Positions 1 through 8,967 of a stretch of DNA of 64,000 nt are shown here, piece after piece. Numbering within the stretch: position 1 is the first letter of the stretch; each line of letters opens with the position of its first letter. The translations under genes were made by a program, and so were the position numbers. Source of the stretch: UBA5614 sp963667535 (GTDB lineage Bacteria > Cloacimonadota > Cloacimonadia > Cloacimonadales > Cloacimonadaceae). The stretch spans positions 3,038,001 to 3,102,000 of the forward strand of contig CAXXDU010000002.1 in NCBI GenBank assembly GCA_963667535.2, given 5' to 3'. The notes under the pieces were generated by a model that was given only the letters and a program-made list of their open reading frames with translations, was not told the DNA's origin and made no database searches.

Positions 1-2450
1 ATTACCAAACTCTGCAAACACAAGAAGCAGGCATCAAACGGCAATTATCAAAATCCATATTATTATTCAAAAGTACTTCCGCAACACTTGATACGACTTT
101 GGTTAATCTCACCAAATCAATCCAGAAAGAAATCCTTATTAAAACCCGGAATAATCCTTATGTAATCAGAACTGCGCAACGTAATCAGATGATATTCATT
201 TTGATTGCGCTTCTGGTCTCAATCACAGCCATGTTTTATATTATCTGGAATATTTCATCTCCCATTAGTATGCTGCTCAAACTGGCTAAGGATGTAGAAA
301 GCGGTTCATACGATTCCAGATTCGAGTTTCCTACCAAGAGTGAGCTCTCTGTGCTGGGTTATGCATTTAACGATATGCTGGATACCATCAAAAAGGATAG
401 GGAAACCATACAATGCAACCAGATGGATCTTGAGGACAAAGTCAGACAAAGAACCATGGAATTGGAGAATGCTAAAGAAGAGGCTGAAACTGCCTCCCGT
501 GCCAAAAGTGATTTTCTGGCTAAGATGTCGCATGAAATCCGCACACCAATGAATGGAATACTCGGAACTACCGAGGTACTGGCAAATCTGGGACTAAATC
601 AGCAGCAGAAGGACCTGGTAAGTATCATCCATGACTCCGGCAGCTCGCTTTTACATATAATCAATGATATCCTCAATTACTCAAAAATCGAAACAGGAAA
701 GATGGAGTTAATGAAGGGTCATTTTTCGCTGAGAAAGCTTATAGACACTACTGTTACCCAGTTCAATCTTGATATCTCCAATAAAAACCTGGAATTCGAA
801 GTAAATATAGACCCCAAATTACCTGATTTGTTTATAGGCGATAAAAACAAAATCAAGCAAGTCCTGATTAATATTATTATCAATGCTATCAAATTCACTC
901 AGATTGGTAAAATTGTCATGCAAATCTCATCTGGTAAAGTGGCTTTCCCGATACAGGAAGTCCACTTTTCTATCGCAGACACAGGTATCGGCATCCCTGC
1001 TGACAAGCTTGAATCTATCTTTGATTCATTTACTCAGGTAGATAATACTGCCACCAGAGAATATGGCGGAACAGGTCTTGGCACCACAATCTCGCAAAAG
1101 CTGATTGAAATGATGGAAGGTAATATCTGGGCAGAAAGTCCAAATCCCGACCCTCAATCCGAACTCGGCAGCCAGGGTTCTGTTTTTCATTTTGTTATAC
1201 CTTTGGAATTAACAGAAGATTACTACTTTGACCTTAATAATAATTCCCGGGTCAGCATCAAAGATATTACATTGATAGTGCTCACTCAGAGCAAAGAATT
1301 TATGGCAGAATTAAACGATATCTTCAGCTTTAACTGGATTAAACCAATCCATTGCAGCAGTATCAAAGAAGTGAGTGATATTGTGACTCCTGTTTTATCT
1401 GAAGATAAGGATATTATTGTTCTGACTGATTATTTCATCTATAAACAAGAGCACAGGGAAAACATCCTCAACCTTATCCGCAATAGTAATCTATCCTTCA
1501 TTGCCATGATACCCAATGCTGTTTCCTCAAATGACACCACTCTCCAATCTTACGGCATCCGCCACATCATGACTCTTCCTGTCAAACAATCAGTTTTTCT
1601 GGACCAGATAACTCAGCTTCTGAATGAAAGATACTCGCTCAGAGGACGCAAACAATTCTCAGCTCTCGCTAAACAAATTACCAAGAAACCCATCAAAATG
1701 CTGCTGGCTGAAGATAATCAGATTAATCAAAAGGTAGCAAAGACCATTTTCGAGACAATAGGCTTCACAATTGACGTGGTCAATAATGGTGAAGAAGCCA
1801 TTAGCAAAGTATTAAATACAGGTTACGATCTGATCTTCATGGATATCCAAATGCCTGTTTTGGATGGTTTGGAAGCAACAAAGCAGTTAAGAGCAAAGGG
1901 AATTGCCACCCCCATAATCGCTATGACAGCTAATGCTGTTTTGGGTGATAGAGAGGATTTCCTCGCTCAGGGAATGAGTGATTACATTTCCAAACCTATC
2001 ACCTACAATTCCATTACAGATATGATAAAGAAATGGATTTTCATGGACATCAGCAATAAACTAAATAATGATGTTACTGGAACAAAATCTGAGATTGGAG
2101 ATGAAGTTATGCAATATCCTATTTTGAATGAACAGGAAGCTATCGAAAGAGTATATGACATGGACCTTCTCAAAGAATTACTGCAGGATTTTATTCAAAT
2201 GAAAGAGCTGGATTGGAATGCTTTTGACCAGTTAATTGCAGCAAATAACTTTCACGAAGTCGAACGCATGTCTCATTCTATCAAAGGTGTATCAGGCAAC
2301 CTGGCTCTAACAGGAATTTACAAGACATCCACTGCTCTGAATGACACTTCAAAACTGGGTGAACCGGAGCTTATCAAAAGACATTATGAGGAAATGAAGC
2401 AGGAAGTGGAAAGGTTTCGTGCCTTTTTACCTGATTTCTTGAAAAGCTAA
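1..2450 (+). CDS. hybrid sensor histidine kinase (5' end outside window)
   Basis: Membrane-bound hybrid histidine kinase of a phosphorelay. The reading frame is open to base 3 without a stop, so the true start and the sensory region lie upstream; the TTG at 99 is only the first start-like codon. Counting from that codon, one transmembrane segment (about 32-52) leads into a HAMP linker, a coiled coil, a HisKA domain with the H-box FLAKMSHEIRTPMNG (His near 144) and a HATPase domain (DTGIGIP, GGTGLGTTIS). Two receiver-like domains follow. The first lacks the usual acidic pair; the second is intact (LLAEDNQIN, phospho-acceptor Asp near 581 in FMDIQMP, Lys in SKPI). A C-terminal HPt domain has MSHSIKG with His near 726. 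Its stop overlaps the convergent flippase gene by 4 bp. Confidence 0.93.
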   Translation, partial: YQTLQTQEAGIKRQLSKSILLFKSTSATLDTTLVNLTKSIQKEILIKTRNNPYVIRTAQRNQMIFILIALLVSITAMFYIIWNISSPISMLLKLAKDVESGSYDSRFEFPTKSELSVLGYAFNDMLDTIKKDRETIQCNQMDLEDKVRQRTMELENAKEEAETASRAKSDFLAKMSHEIRTPMNGILGTTEVLANLGLNQQQKDLVSIIHDSGSSLLHIINDILNYSKIETGKMELMKGHFSLRKLIDTTVTQFNLDISNKNLEFEVNIDPKLPDLFIGDKNKIKQVLINIIINAIKFTQIGKIVMQISSGKVAFPIQEVHFSIADTGIGIPADKLESIFDSFTQVDNTATREYGGTGLGTTISQKLIEMMEGNIWAESPNPDPQSELGSQGSVFHFVIPLELTEDYYFDLNNNSRVSIKDITLIVLTQSKEFMAELNDIFSFNWIKPIHCSSIKEVSDIVTPVLSEDKDIIVLTDYFIYKQEHRENILNLIRNSNLSFIAMIPNAVSSNDTTLQSYGIRHIMTLPVKQSVFLDQITQLLNERYSLRGRKQFSALAKQITKKPIKMLLAEDNQINQKVAKTIFETIGFTIDVVNNGEEAISKVLNTGYDLIFMDIQMPVLDGLEATKQLRAKGIATPIIAMTANAVLGDREDFLAQGMSDYISKPITYNSITDMIKKWIFMDISNKLNNDVTGTKSEIGDEVMQYPILNEQEAIERVYDMDLLKELLQDFIQMKELDWNAFDQLIAANNFHEVERMSHSIKGVSGNLALTGIYKTSTALNDTSKLGEPELIKRHYEEMKQEVERFRAFLPDFLKS

Positions 2451-3904
2451 ATTCCATCCCTTTCAAAATGTAACAGCATCTTTATATCAGGCGCCAGTAG
2501 CCCCTTGCTCACATAATTCACAATCAGTAAAAGAACCCCACTCCCCAGAACAACGATAGTTACCGCCATCCAGGATTGCAATCGCTCTGCAAATATAATT
2601 AATATGGCAAGACACCCCGAAGGAATCAGGCTATACAGCACCTGCAACATTGTCTTAGCCGGCTTTTGCTGCACCAATACCATGGACATCAGATAAAACG
2701 CTATATTCGTCACCACGCTTGCTATAGCAAACAACCAGACTGCCATTTCAAATGACACCCTTAGCCCGACTAACATTGCTGCGACCTTGATGCCTAAACT
2801 ACACATATTCCAAACCAGTTCCCAGCCCGGTTTACGTTTTACAAAAGGAATCCCGCCCAGAGGTGTGCAATATAGCGAAGTGCCGAAGATTAAAAATACA
2901 GGCATTATCAATGGAATCGCATCATCCCATTTACCGTTAAACAACCATCCCACCGCATACATTATAACAAAACTAAAGGCAAGTAAGAGCGGCATCCCCA
3001 CATATCCGACCAATCTGATAAACCGGGATGACATATTACTGATATCGCTATCCTGTTTTCCGGCAAAGACAGGAAAAAACACCTGATGAATAGCATTGGT
3101 AAACATACCGACAGGCACGCCTATCAATTGAGATGCAAAGAAATACAAGCCGATTAAGACAGGATTAACCATCATACCCAGAATCAATATGGGCGCATTT
3201 GACGAGACCTGATTGAATACTGATACTAAAGTTGCCTGAGCCAAAAAGCTTCTGTGCGCTGTCAGGGTCAGACACAACAATCTACTTTTGCTTTGATCAA
3301 ACATTTTCCGGCTAATCCCGGCAATTACTTTACGGTTCATATGCCAGAGATAGACTAGCTCAATCAGATTACCCAGATAAAAAACTATCAGAAATACCCA
3401 TAAACTACGGTAGAAGTATAGAACTGCCATTGATACAACTGAGTAAAAGACGACATTAAGCGTTTCAGCTATCGCCAGCGCTTTAAACCGGAGTTGTTTT
3501 GTAGCAATAGCCCTTACTCCGCTCCGTAGTGTTTCCACAATAACAAAGACCGCTGTATATCTGAATAGTTTAACCAGAGTATTGCTATGATAGATATTGC
3601 CAATCAGTCCTGCACCCAGACTGAGTATAATGAATCCCAAAATCGCAGCTATGAGTGTAATCTGCCAAAGAGCAATAAGTCCCGTGATTTTCCTTTGTTG
3701 CTCGACAATGTAATGAAAGTCCAGGCTTAGAAGGCTGATTGCAGAAACAAAAGCAAGTATGATGCTGTATTCCCGAAAAAGTCCGAGGTCTTCTTTGGTA
3801 AGCCATTTGGCTATGAAGAAAAATAGTATGAGTGTAAGCACACGCCGGAGTACCGATGTGATAAAGGTCCAGCGGATACCGCTGATTACAACGTTTTTAT
3901 TCAT
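2447..3904 (-). CDS. polysaccharide flippase, Wzx/MATE-like
   Basis: Polytopic inner-membrane protein of 485 residues with about 12-14 hydrophobic segments. The N-terminal pattern, including LTKEDLGLFREYSIILAF, is typical of the polysaccharide transporter (Wzx/RfbX) family within the MVF/MATE superfamily. These proteins flip undecaprenyl-linked glycan units across the inner membrane; the substrate cannot be read from the sequence. Length fits the family. ATG start at 3904, 9 bp downstream of the ruvB stop, so probably co-transcribed with ruvB. It ends convergent with the sensor kinase. Confidence 0.82.
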   Translation of the reverse strand: MNKNVVISGIRWTFITSVLRRVLTLILFFFIAKWLTKEDLGLFREYSIILAFVSAISLLSLDFHYIVEQQRKITGLIALWQITLIAAILGFIILSLGAGLIGNIYHSNTLVKLFRYTAVFVIVETLRSGVRAIATKQLRFKALAIAETLNVVFYSVVSMAVLYFYRSLWVFLIVFYLGNLIELVYLWHMNRKVIAGISRKMFDQSKSRLLCLTLTAHRSFLAQATLVSVFNQVSSNAPILILGMMVNPVLIGLYFFASQLIGVPVGMFTNAIHQVFFPVFAGKQDSDISNMSSRFIRLVGYVGMPLLLAFSFVIMYAVGWLFNGKWDDAIPLIMPVFLIFGTSLYCTPLGGIPFVKRKPGWELVWNMCSLGIKVAAMLVGLRVSFEMAVWLFAIASVVTNIAFYLMSMVLVQQKPAKTMLQVLYSLIPSGCLAILIIFAERLQSWMAVTIVVLGSGVLLLIVNYVSKGLLAPDIKMLLHFERDGI

Positions 3905-3913
3905 CTCCCTGGC

Positions 3914-4945
3914 TTATGATTCAGGAAAATCAAACAGGCTTGCCTGTTCCGTAGTGGTTTTTACACCTAAATGTTTGTATCCTTTAAAAGTAACTTTTCT
4001 GCCCTGCATAGTTCTTTCCAGAAAGCCCTGCTGCACCAGATACGGTTCAAAGATTTCTTCTATAGTACCGGGGTCTTCACCAATGGCAGCAGCCAGGGTC
4101 TTGATTCCTACAGGTCCTCCCCTGTAGTTCTCAATAATTGTATGCAATATGCGTTTATCCATTTCATCCAGACCGGCATGGTCAACCTGCAGCATTTCCA
4201 GGGCAAGCCTGGCAATATCACCTGTAATGATGCCATCTCCCATGATTTGAGCATAATCACGCACTCTGCGCAAAAGCCTGTTGGCAATACGTGGAGTTCC
4301 TCTGCTGCGTAATGCCAGTTCTTTTATCCCTTCCGGCTCAATAGGCATATCAAATAGCCCGGCGCTGCGGCTGATTATCTTCTCAATTGATTCCTGGTCA
4401 TAATAATCCAGACGCAAGACAATGCCAAATCTGTCTCTCAGTGGTGGAGTCAGTAGTCCTGCCCGGGTTGTAGCGCCTATCAAAGTAAAGGGTTCCAAAT
4501 CTATTTTTAGCGTTCTGGCGCTGGGTCCGCTATCCAGAATAATTTCCATGCTAAAGTCTTCCATAGCGGGATATATATATTCTTCTATCACATGACTCAT
4601 ACGGTGGATTTCATCTATAAAAAGCACTTCATGCTTTTGCAGATTGGTCAGAATTCCTGCCAGATCTGAGGGCTTTTCCAGCACAGGTCCGCTACTCACA
4701 GTGATTTCCACATTTAGCTCGCGCGCTATAATACTGGCAAGCGTGGTCTTCCCCAGTCCCGGAGGTCCGTAAAACAACACATGGTCCAGAGGTTCTTTTC
4801 TTAGTTTGGCTGCTTTTATGGAAATATCCAGCAGCTGTTTGATATGATTCTGCCCCACAAATTCCTGCAAAGTCTTAGGCCGGAGCGCACGGTCAAACTC
4901 AACCTCTTCCACTTGTGTAACCGGTGAATTGATTCTTTCTAACAT
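3914..4945 (-). CDS. ruvB: Holliday junction branch migration ATPase RuvB
   Basis: AAA+ motor that drives RuvA-bound Holliday junction migration during recombinational repair. Walker A GPPGLGKT (residues 60-67), Walker B LFIDEIH (108-114), sensor region TLIGATTRAGLLT and the PLRDRFG arginine-finger segment are all present. The C-terminal winged-helix region contains GPVGIKTLAAAIGEDPGTIEE. The length (343) is normal for the family. ruvA and ruvC are not adjacent here; the next gene downstream is a flippase. Confidence 0.98.
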   Translation of the reverse strand: MLERINSPVTQVEEVEFDRALRPKTLQEFVGQNHIKQLLDISIKAAKLRKEPLDHVLFYGPPGLGKTTLASIIARELNVEITVSSGPVLEKPSDLAGILTNLQKHEVLFIDEIHRMSHVIEEYIYPAMEDFSMEIILDSGPSARTLKIDLEPFTLIGATTRAGLLTPPLRDRFGIVLRLDYYDQESIEKIISRSAGLFDMPIEPEGIKELALRSRGTPRIANRLLRRVRDYAQIMGDGIITGDIARLALEMLQVDHAGLDEMDKRILHTIIENYRGGPVGIKTLAAAIGEDPGTIEEIFEPYLVQQGFLERTMQGRKVTFKGYKHLGVKTTTEQASLFDFPES

Positions 4946-5052
4946 AGAGCTATCTCTTTTCTGTTGCCAGAGTGGGTCTAATCATTAAGAACTCCTTATC
5001 TGTAAGACTTTACCAAAATATTCAGCTTCAAATATTTTGTCTATTAAAATCA

Positions 5053-5088
5053 CAAACAAAAAGGCGTTGCAGATTGAACCACAACGCC
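5053..5088 (-). terminator. rho-independent terminator of the S41 protease transcript
   Basis: On the minus strand a GGCGTTG...CAACGCC stem (7 bp, 12-nt loop; the arms lie at 5063-5088) is followed directly by TTTTTGTTTGTG. It lies 28 bp past the stop of the S41 peptidase gene and separates it from ruvB. Confidence 0.85.
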
Positions 5089-5115
5089 GACGGGTTTCTT
5101 CTTTTCAGGGGAAAT

Positions 5116-6483
5116 CTATTTTGTTCTTTCGCTTATATCAATCCTTCCGTCATCATAATGTCCTTCAAGTTTAATTGCTTTGCCATCTTTTACGATTACT
5201 TTGAGGCGGAAGTAACTTACTTCCTTAAACCAGAAATAGTCATCGGTCAAAGGTATCATCTTCAGCTTATCCCTGCCCGTTCTCTGATAATACAAATCAC
5301 CTTTTTCCAGTGTGATGGTTCTCACATCATAAACACCGGTGTATGATTTTAACAGCTTTTCACTGACTACAACAGGAGCGGAAGAGGTCTTGAGACCATC
5401 AAGAGCCCATTGGTATGAAAACTTTAGCTTTTCATCTTTTTCTTTGTCTGAAAGTTTTTCCAAAGCCATTTTGTAAGCAGTATCCAAAGCCTGGACACTG
5501 CTGACCTTCACATCCGGTTCCACGCCTGTGCCTTCCCAATTAGTCTTGGAGATTGGACTCACAGCTTTGCCAAAGGGGATAGAGGCAGCAAAGTTATTGC
5601 TCAGTTCATAAAAATTGACAGGATGTGCACCGCCACCGGTTACTTCACCGATGATGGACCCTCTTTTCAGGTTCTTGAGATCATAAGCAAATTCCTCGGC
5701 ACAGGAAAAAGTCATACTGCTGGTCAGGACGTACACATCAAGCTCAGGCATCCTTGTTCCGGGACAGTATGGCATCACCCAATACTGTTGATAATCATTG
5801 GTCTTGCGTACATAGAAATCATTGAAATGAATATCTTCACCTTCTTTATACAGGTATGATAAAAGAAGTTGCACCATGCGCGGGTCTCCCCCACCGTTTT
5901 CTCTGATATCAAAGATAAGCGCATCACAATGAGATAAAAAAGCCATCGCTCCGATTGCAGTCTTAAATCCTTCTTCATTTCCATCAAAACTATCGAATTT
6001 AAGATACCCTACATTACCGGGCATAATTTTAACTTCTTCAAATCCGTAATTGGATATTCTAAGACTGCGTTCAAGCATTTTTTGGGATTCCTTATCAGCT
6101 TGTGCGTCATCAATCCCTTCTATGACCTTTCTGGGATTGTAAAATACTCTCAGATGCTTATCTCCATTTATAGATGCCAGATCTTTGGTAAGCTGCTCGG
6201 CAAATGGCATAGCTTCAGTGATTTTATCATAGACACCTTTCCTGAGATTCTCACGCAAAAGAGTTGATATCTGGGCTCCGATATCTGCAAAAACATAATA
6301 TTTTGCCATATTAGTAGCCAGAGAATCTACTGCCTGAGCTTTTTCAGCAGTCGTCACCACCGGTTGTGCATTCTGAGCAAACAGAAAACAAGTGGAGCAG
6401 ATAAAGAATAGCAGGATGAGGATGTAATCTTTTGCACTTTTATGCATTGATTCAAACGATGGGGATAGTACTAATCTGGTCAT
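5116..6483 (-). CDS. secreted S41-family serine protease
   Basis: Exported peptidase of the S41 (C-terminal processing / retinol-binding-protein-like) family. The ATG at 6483 is preferred because GAGAGGATATCTT precedes it with a well-placed Shine-Dalgarno; an in-frame TTG at 6498 includes that motif. A hydrophobic signal segment (about residues 17-37, ending FLFAQNA) follows a long n-region. The N-terminal half resembles the helical region of retinoid-binding homologues; no PDZ domain is evident. The catalytic core shows LIFDIRENGGGDPRM and TSSMTFSCAEEFAYDL, where the Ser in TFSCAEE is the expected nucleophile. It is last in a short minus-strand operon after a type IX-sorted protein. Confidence 0.88.
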   Translation of the reverse strand: MTRLVLSPSFESMHKSAKDYILILLFFICSTCFLFAQNAQPVVTTAEKAQAVDSLATNMAKYYVFADIGAQISTLLRENLRKGVYDKITEAMPFAEQLTKDLASINGDKHLRVFYNPRKVIEGIDDAQADKESQKMLERSLRISNYGFEEVKIMPGNVGYLKFDSFDGNEEGFKTAIGAMAFLSHCDALIFDIRENGGGDPRMVQLLLSYLYKEGEDIHFNDFYVRKTNDYQQYWVMPYCPGTRMPELDVYVLTSSMTFSCAEEFAYDLKNLKRGSIIGEVTGGGAHPVNFYELSNNFAASIPFGKAVSPISKTNWEGTGVEPDVKVSSVQALDTAYKMALEKLSDKEKDEKLKFSYQWALDGLKTSSAPVVVSEKLLKSYTGVYDVRTITLEKGDLYYQRTGRDKLKMIPLTDDYFWFKEVSYFRLKVIVKDGKAIKLEGHYDDGRIDISERTK

Positions 6484-6507
6484 AAGATATCCTCTCAATT
6501 TTTTTAT

Positions 6508-7827
6508 TTACTTGAGCCTGATTATTTTACGTGAAGTAGTTTCTGTGCCTTGTGTGGCTTTGAGGAAATAAACTCCGGAGCCTTTCATTTGTTTTAGAGT
6601 TTTACTGTTAATTAAAGTTTTTGCAGAAGGATTAATCATTTCCTGATGGACTTTTTGTCCTTTTGCATTGAATATTTCCAGTTTCACCAGCGCTTTGGAC
6701 TTGCTCCCAATGGCTATCTCAAAATCTTCCCTGAACGGATTGGGATATGCAGTTAATGCTAAACCGTTGATGGCAGGACTTACATTGTCATCATTGGCAG
6801 TGCTTTGTCCCCAGGAATTGTCAATCAGCATATAGTTTTGCCAGGATAAATTGTCTGCATTCCAGTTTTGGAGGAGTTCCGAGCTCAGATTGTCGTAGTT
6901 ATCGTAAGTGTAGGTATTGAGGCTTTTATTTTGCCATCCTCCCCCCATGAACCATTCATATCCGGTATGATATGTCAGGCTTCTGTCGCCGGTTCCGGTA
7001 GTATAAGTGTAAGTATCTTTTGAATCGTTTGCCCAGTAATTATATAACCATATCTGTCTTATTTTTTCCCCTATCATACCAATCTGCAACGGCGAATCAG
7101 CGGTTAAACTGAAGGGCAGGGTTTTACTAATCATTTCCACCAGACTAGCACCCGTTGTATTATCATTGGGATGGTAATTGTAAGTTGTCTGGTAATCCTG
7201 CACCCAATTGGTTGAATCTTCTGAGAAGTAATCCAGTTGATTGCTTATCCTGCCCACAGTGTCCAATGTGAAGATGGACTTTGTGTATGTAGGTGGATGT
7301 TCCGGGTCACCCATGCCCCAACTGATAATTTTATCCAGCCAGCCGTTATCCAGATAGAATAAATCCATGCGTTTAAAATCAACCCATTCCCGGTCAATCC
7401 CGCCCTGAATCTGGACAGCAGCATGAGTAATCCGGTGATTATCATCATAAGCAAATGTACTTCTCTCATACAACCATGCTTCTCCCATGAAAATCAGTTT
7501 ATGCTGAATTTCTGTAACATAAAGCCCTGTGGCGTCATAATAGAAGCAATCAGTATTAGCGGGAGTCCATCCCAATGTATCATCAAAGTAACTGTACACA
7601 GTGCTGTCGAGAACGGCAAAGCTATTGGGAGCGTAATAGTTGCGGCTAAGCTCCGTATTGTCCCAGGTGCCGGATGAATCGATTTGCACTGTTTGTTCTT
7701 CCAGTCTCCATGTCCGTGATGTACCGGGAAAACTGGGTCCGCATACATGCCCTAAGGCACTGATGTTAAGAATAACGCCTGCTAAAAACACTAAGCAGAT
7801 AAAATAAGGTTTCAAATTAGTCTTCAT
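6508..7827 (-). CDS. secreted protein with type IX (Por) sorting domain
   Basis: A 439-residue secreted protein of unknown role. It has a signal peptide (MKTNLKPYFICLVFLAGVIL...). The body is rich in Tyr, Trp and Asn with YD-type repeats reminiscent of Rhs-like strands (YTYDNYDNLSSEL). A C-terminal FlgD-like/type IX secretion domain starts at LTAYPNPFREDFEIAI and ends with SGVYFLKATQGTETTSRKII. This signature directs outer-membrane translocation and surface attachment in type IX systems. It lies 24 bp upstream of the S41 protease start and is probably co-transcribed. It is a paralogue of the protein at 8968-10557. Confidence 0.85.
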   Translation of the reverse strand: MKTNLKPYFICLVFLAGVILNISALGHVCGPSFPGTSRTWRLEEQTVQIDSSGTWDNTELSRNYYAPNSFAVLDSTVYSYFDDTLGWTPANTDCFYYDATGLYVTEIQHKLIFMGEAWLYERSTFAYDDNHRITHAAVQIQGGIDREWVDFKRMDLFYLDNGWLDKIISWGMGDPEHPPTYTKSIFTLDTVGRISNQLDYFSEDSTNWVQDYQTTYNYHPNDNTTGASLVEMISKTLPFSLTADSPLQIGMIGEKIRQIWLYNYWANDSKDTYTYTTGTGDRSLTYHTGYEWFMGGGWQNKSLNTYTYDNYDNLSSELLQNWNADNLSWQNYMLIDNSWGQSTANDDNVSPAINGLALTAYPNPFREDFEIAIGSKSKALVKLEIFNAKGQKVHQEMINPSAKTLINSKTLKQMKGSGVYFLKATQGTETTSRKIIRLK

Positions 7828-7859
7828 AATACGATACCTCGCTTTTTTGTACTTAATTG

Positions 7860-8609
7860 TTAGGTCAGATTTTCGATTAACATCCTGTTAATATATTGCA
7901 GGACTGTATCTTTCTTGCTTTGCAAGTCTGCAATATCCTTGACATACGATAACGCTTTGATTTCATTATATACTTCCTCAGGCAGCGCATGACTCAGATA
8001 TCGGCATCCAAACGACCATCTGGCTGTGTCATACTTAATCCTGAGCAATTCCACCAGTGAACGCAGTAATAAATTGTAATACAGGTCAAAGGCATCCATT
8101 TCTCTGTTACGCTTGATTTCTTTGTCGATAAAGAGGTGAAACATCTTGCTGATGCCTTCTATCCGTTTGATACGTATGGGTATAATATTTTGCAGTTCTT
8201 CGGTATTGATGTGTTCCTTACCTATTCTGCCGGTCTTATCAAAAAAGATTTTGGGAGAACCATGCACTTCCACTTCTGTGAAGTAACTGGGGCTGCTTTC
8301 TTTCATAATCAGCACGTCCAAAAGCAGATAGGGAGAGATATCCCTGAGTTTGTAAAATCCCTGCCAGTGTCCATGCCAGGCTGGTTGAGGAATAATGAAG
8401 CTGTCTTCTATCGTGGAAATATTCTCCATCGCAGTTTCCAGAATCTTTATTGCCTGCTCCACAAAATCATCCTGCACCACTATCTGTAAATCAATATCCG
8501 ACCATTCATCATCTCTGTCAAAGGCAGCAGAACCACCTTCATAACAACCCAGAAATTCCTTATGCTTCAGAAATTCCCTGACCAGGACTTCCTTAATCCT
8601 ATCTCTCAC
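7860..8609 (-). CDS. nucleotidyltransferase-fold protein
   Basis: Protein with a polymerase-beta-type nucleotidyltransferase core: GGSAAFDRDDEWSDIDLQIVV carries the GS...DxD metal-binding signature, and a third acidic residue could be in LLLDVLIMKE. A helical C-terminal region with FDLYYNLLLRSLVELLRI resembles aminoglycoside adenylyltransferase-type enzymes, but the substrate is unknown. A GTG at 8609 is chosen because AAGAAGGGG sits 5 bp upstream; in-frame ATGs at 8642 and 8636 have no Shine-Dalgarno. About 249 residues. It is 32 bp upstream of the type IX-sorted protein gene. Confidence 0.75.
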   Translation of the reverse strand: MRDRIKEVLVREFLKHKEFLGCYEGGSAAFDRDDEWSDIDLQIVVQDDFVEQAIKILETAMENISTIEDSFIIPQPAWHGHWQGFYKLRDISPYLLLDVLIMKESSPSYFTEVEVHGSPKIFFDKTGRIGKEHINTEELQNIIPIRIKRIEGISKMFHLFIDKEIKRNREMDAFDLYYNLLLRSLVELLRIKYDTARWSFGCRYLSHALPEEVYNEIKALSYVKDIADLQSKKDTVLQYINRMLIENLT

Positions 8610-8967
8610 AAAAACCCCTTCTTCAATATATATCATTATCATATAGCGTTACATCATTATGATATGCCTCCTATTAAAGCCATTATTAAGCTAAAGATGC
8701 ATTCTGCCACAGCTTGCAGCACTCTTTACCCTGATACCTATGCTTTGTTTTACAAAGTACTTTTGTCTATAATGCTAATATCATTCCAATTGCGTTTTGA
8801 TTTGTTTTTACACTTGTCTGTAGGTTATGCGCCTTGTGCTATTCCGATTAGTGGCATGGACACTCCTGTCCGTGAGTTGAATTTCCACGGACAAGAGTGT
8901 CTGTGATTCATAAAATCGTACCTTTTCAGTGTGTTTCGTGTATTCCGTGGTGAAAAGAATTTAGTGC
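8610..8967. other. intergenic region with dispersed repeat
   Basis: No gene is supported. From about 8824 to 8955 it carries a repeat also found at 10851-10945 and 11310-11410: TTATGCGCCTTGTG, a GTGGCATGGACACTCCTGTC arm, the inverted arm CACGGACAAGAGTGT, and the CGTGTATTCCGTGGT tail. An open frame on the plus strand (8562-8906) overlaps the nucleotidyltransferase gene and this repeat and is not considered a gene. Confidence 0.7.

Noticed and set aside
8562..8906. Plus-strand open frame of 114 codons
   Set aside because: It overlaps the nucleotidyltransferase gene antisense and runs into a dispersed repeat.
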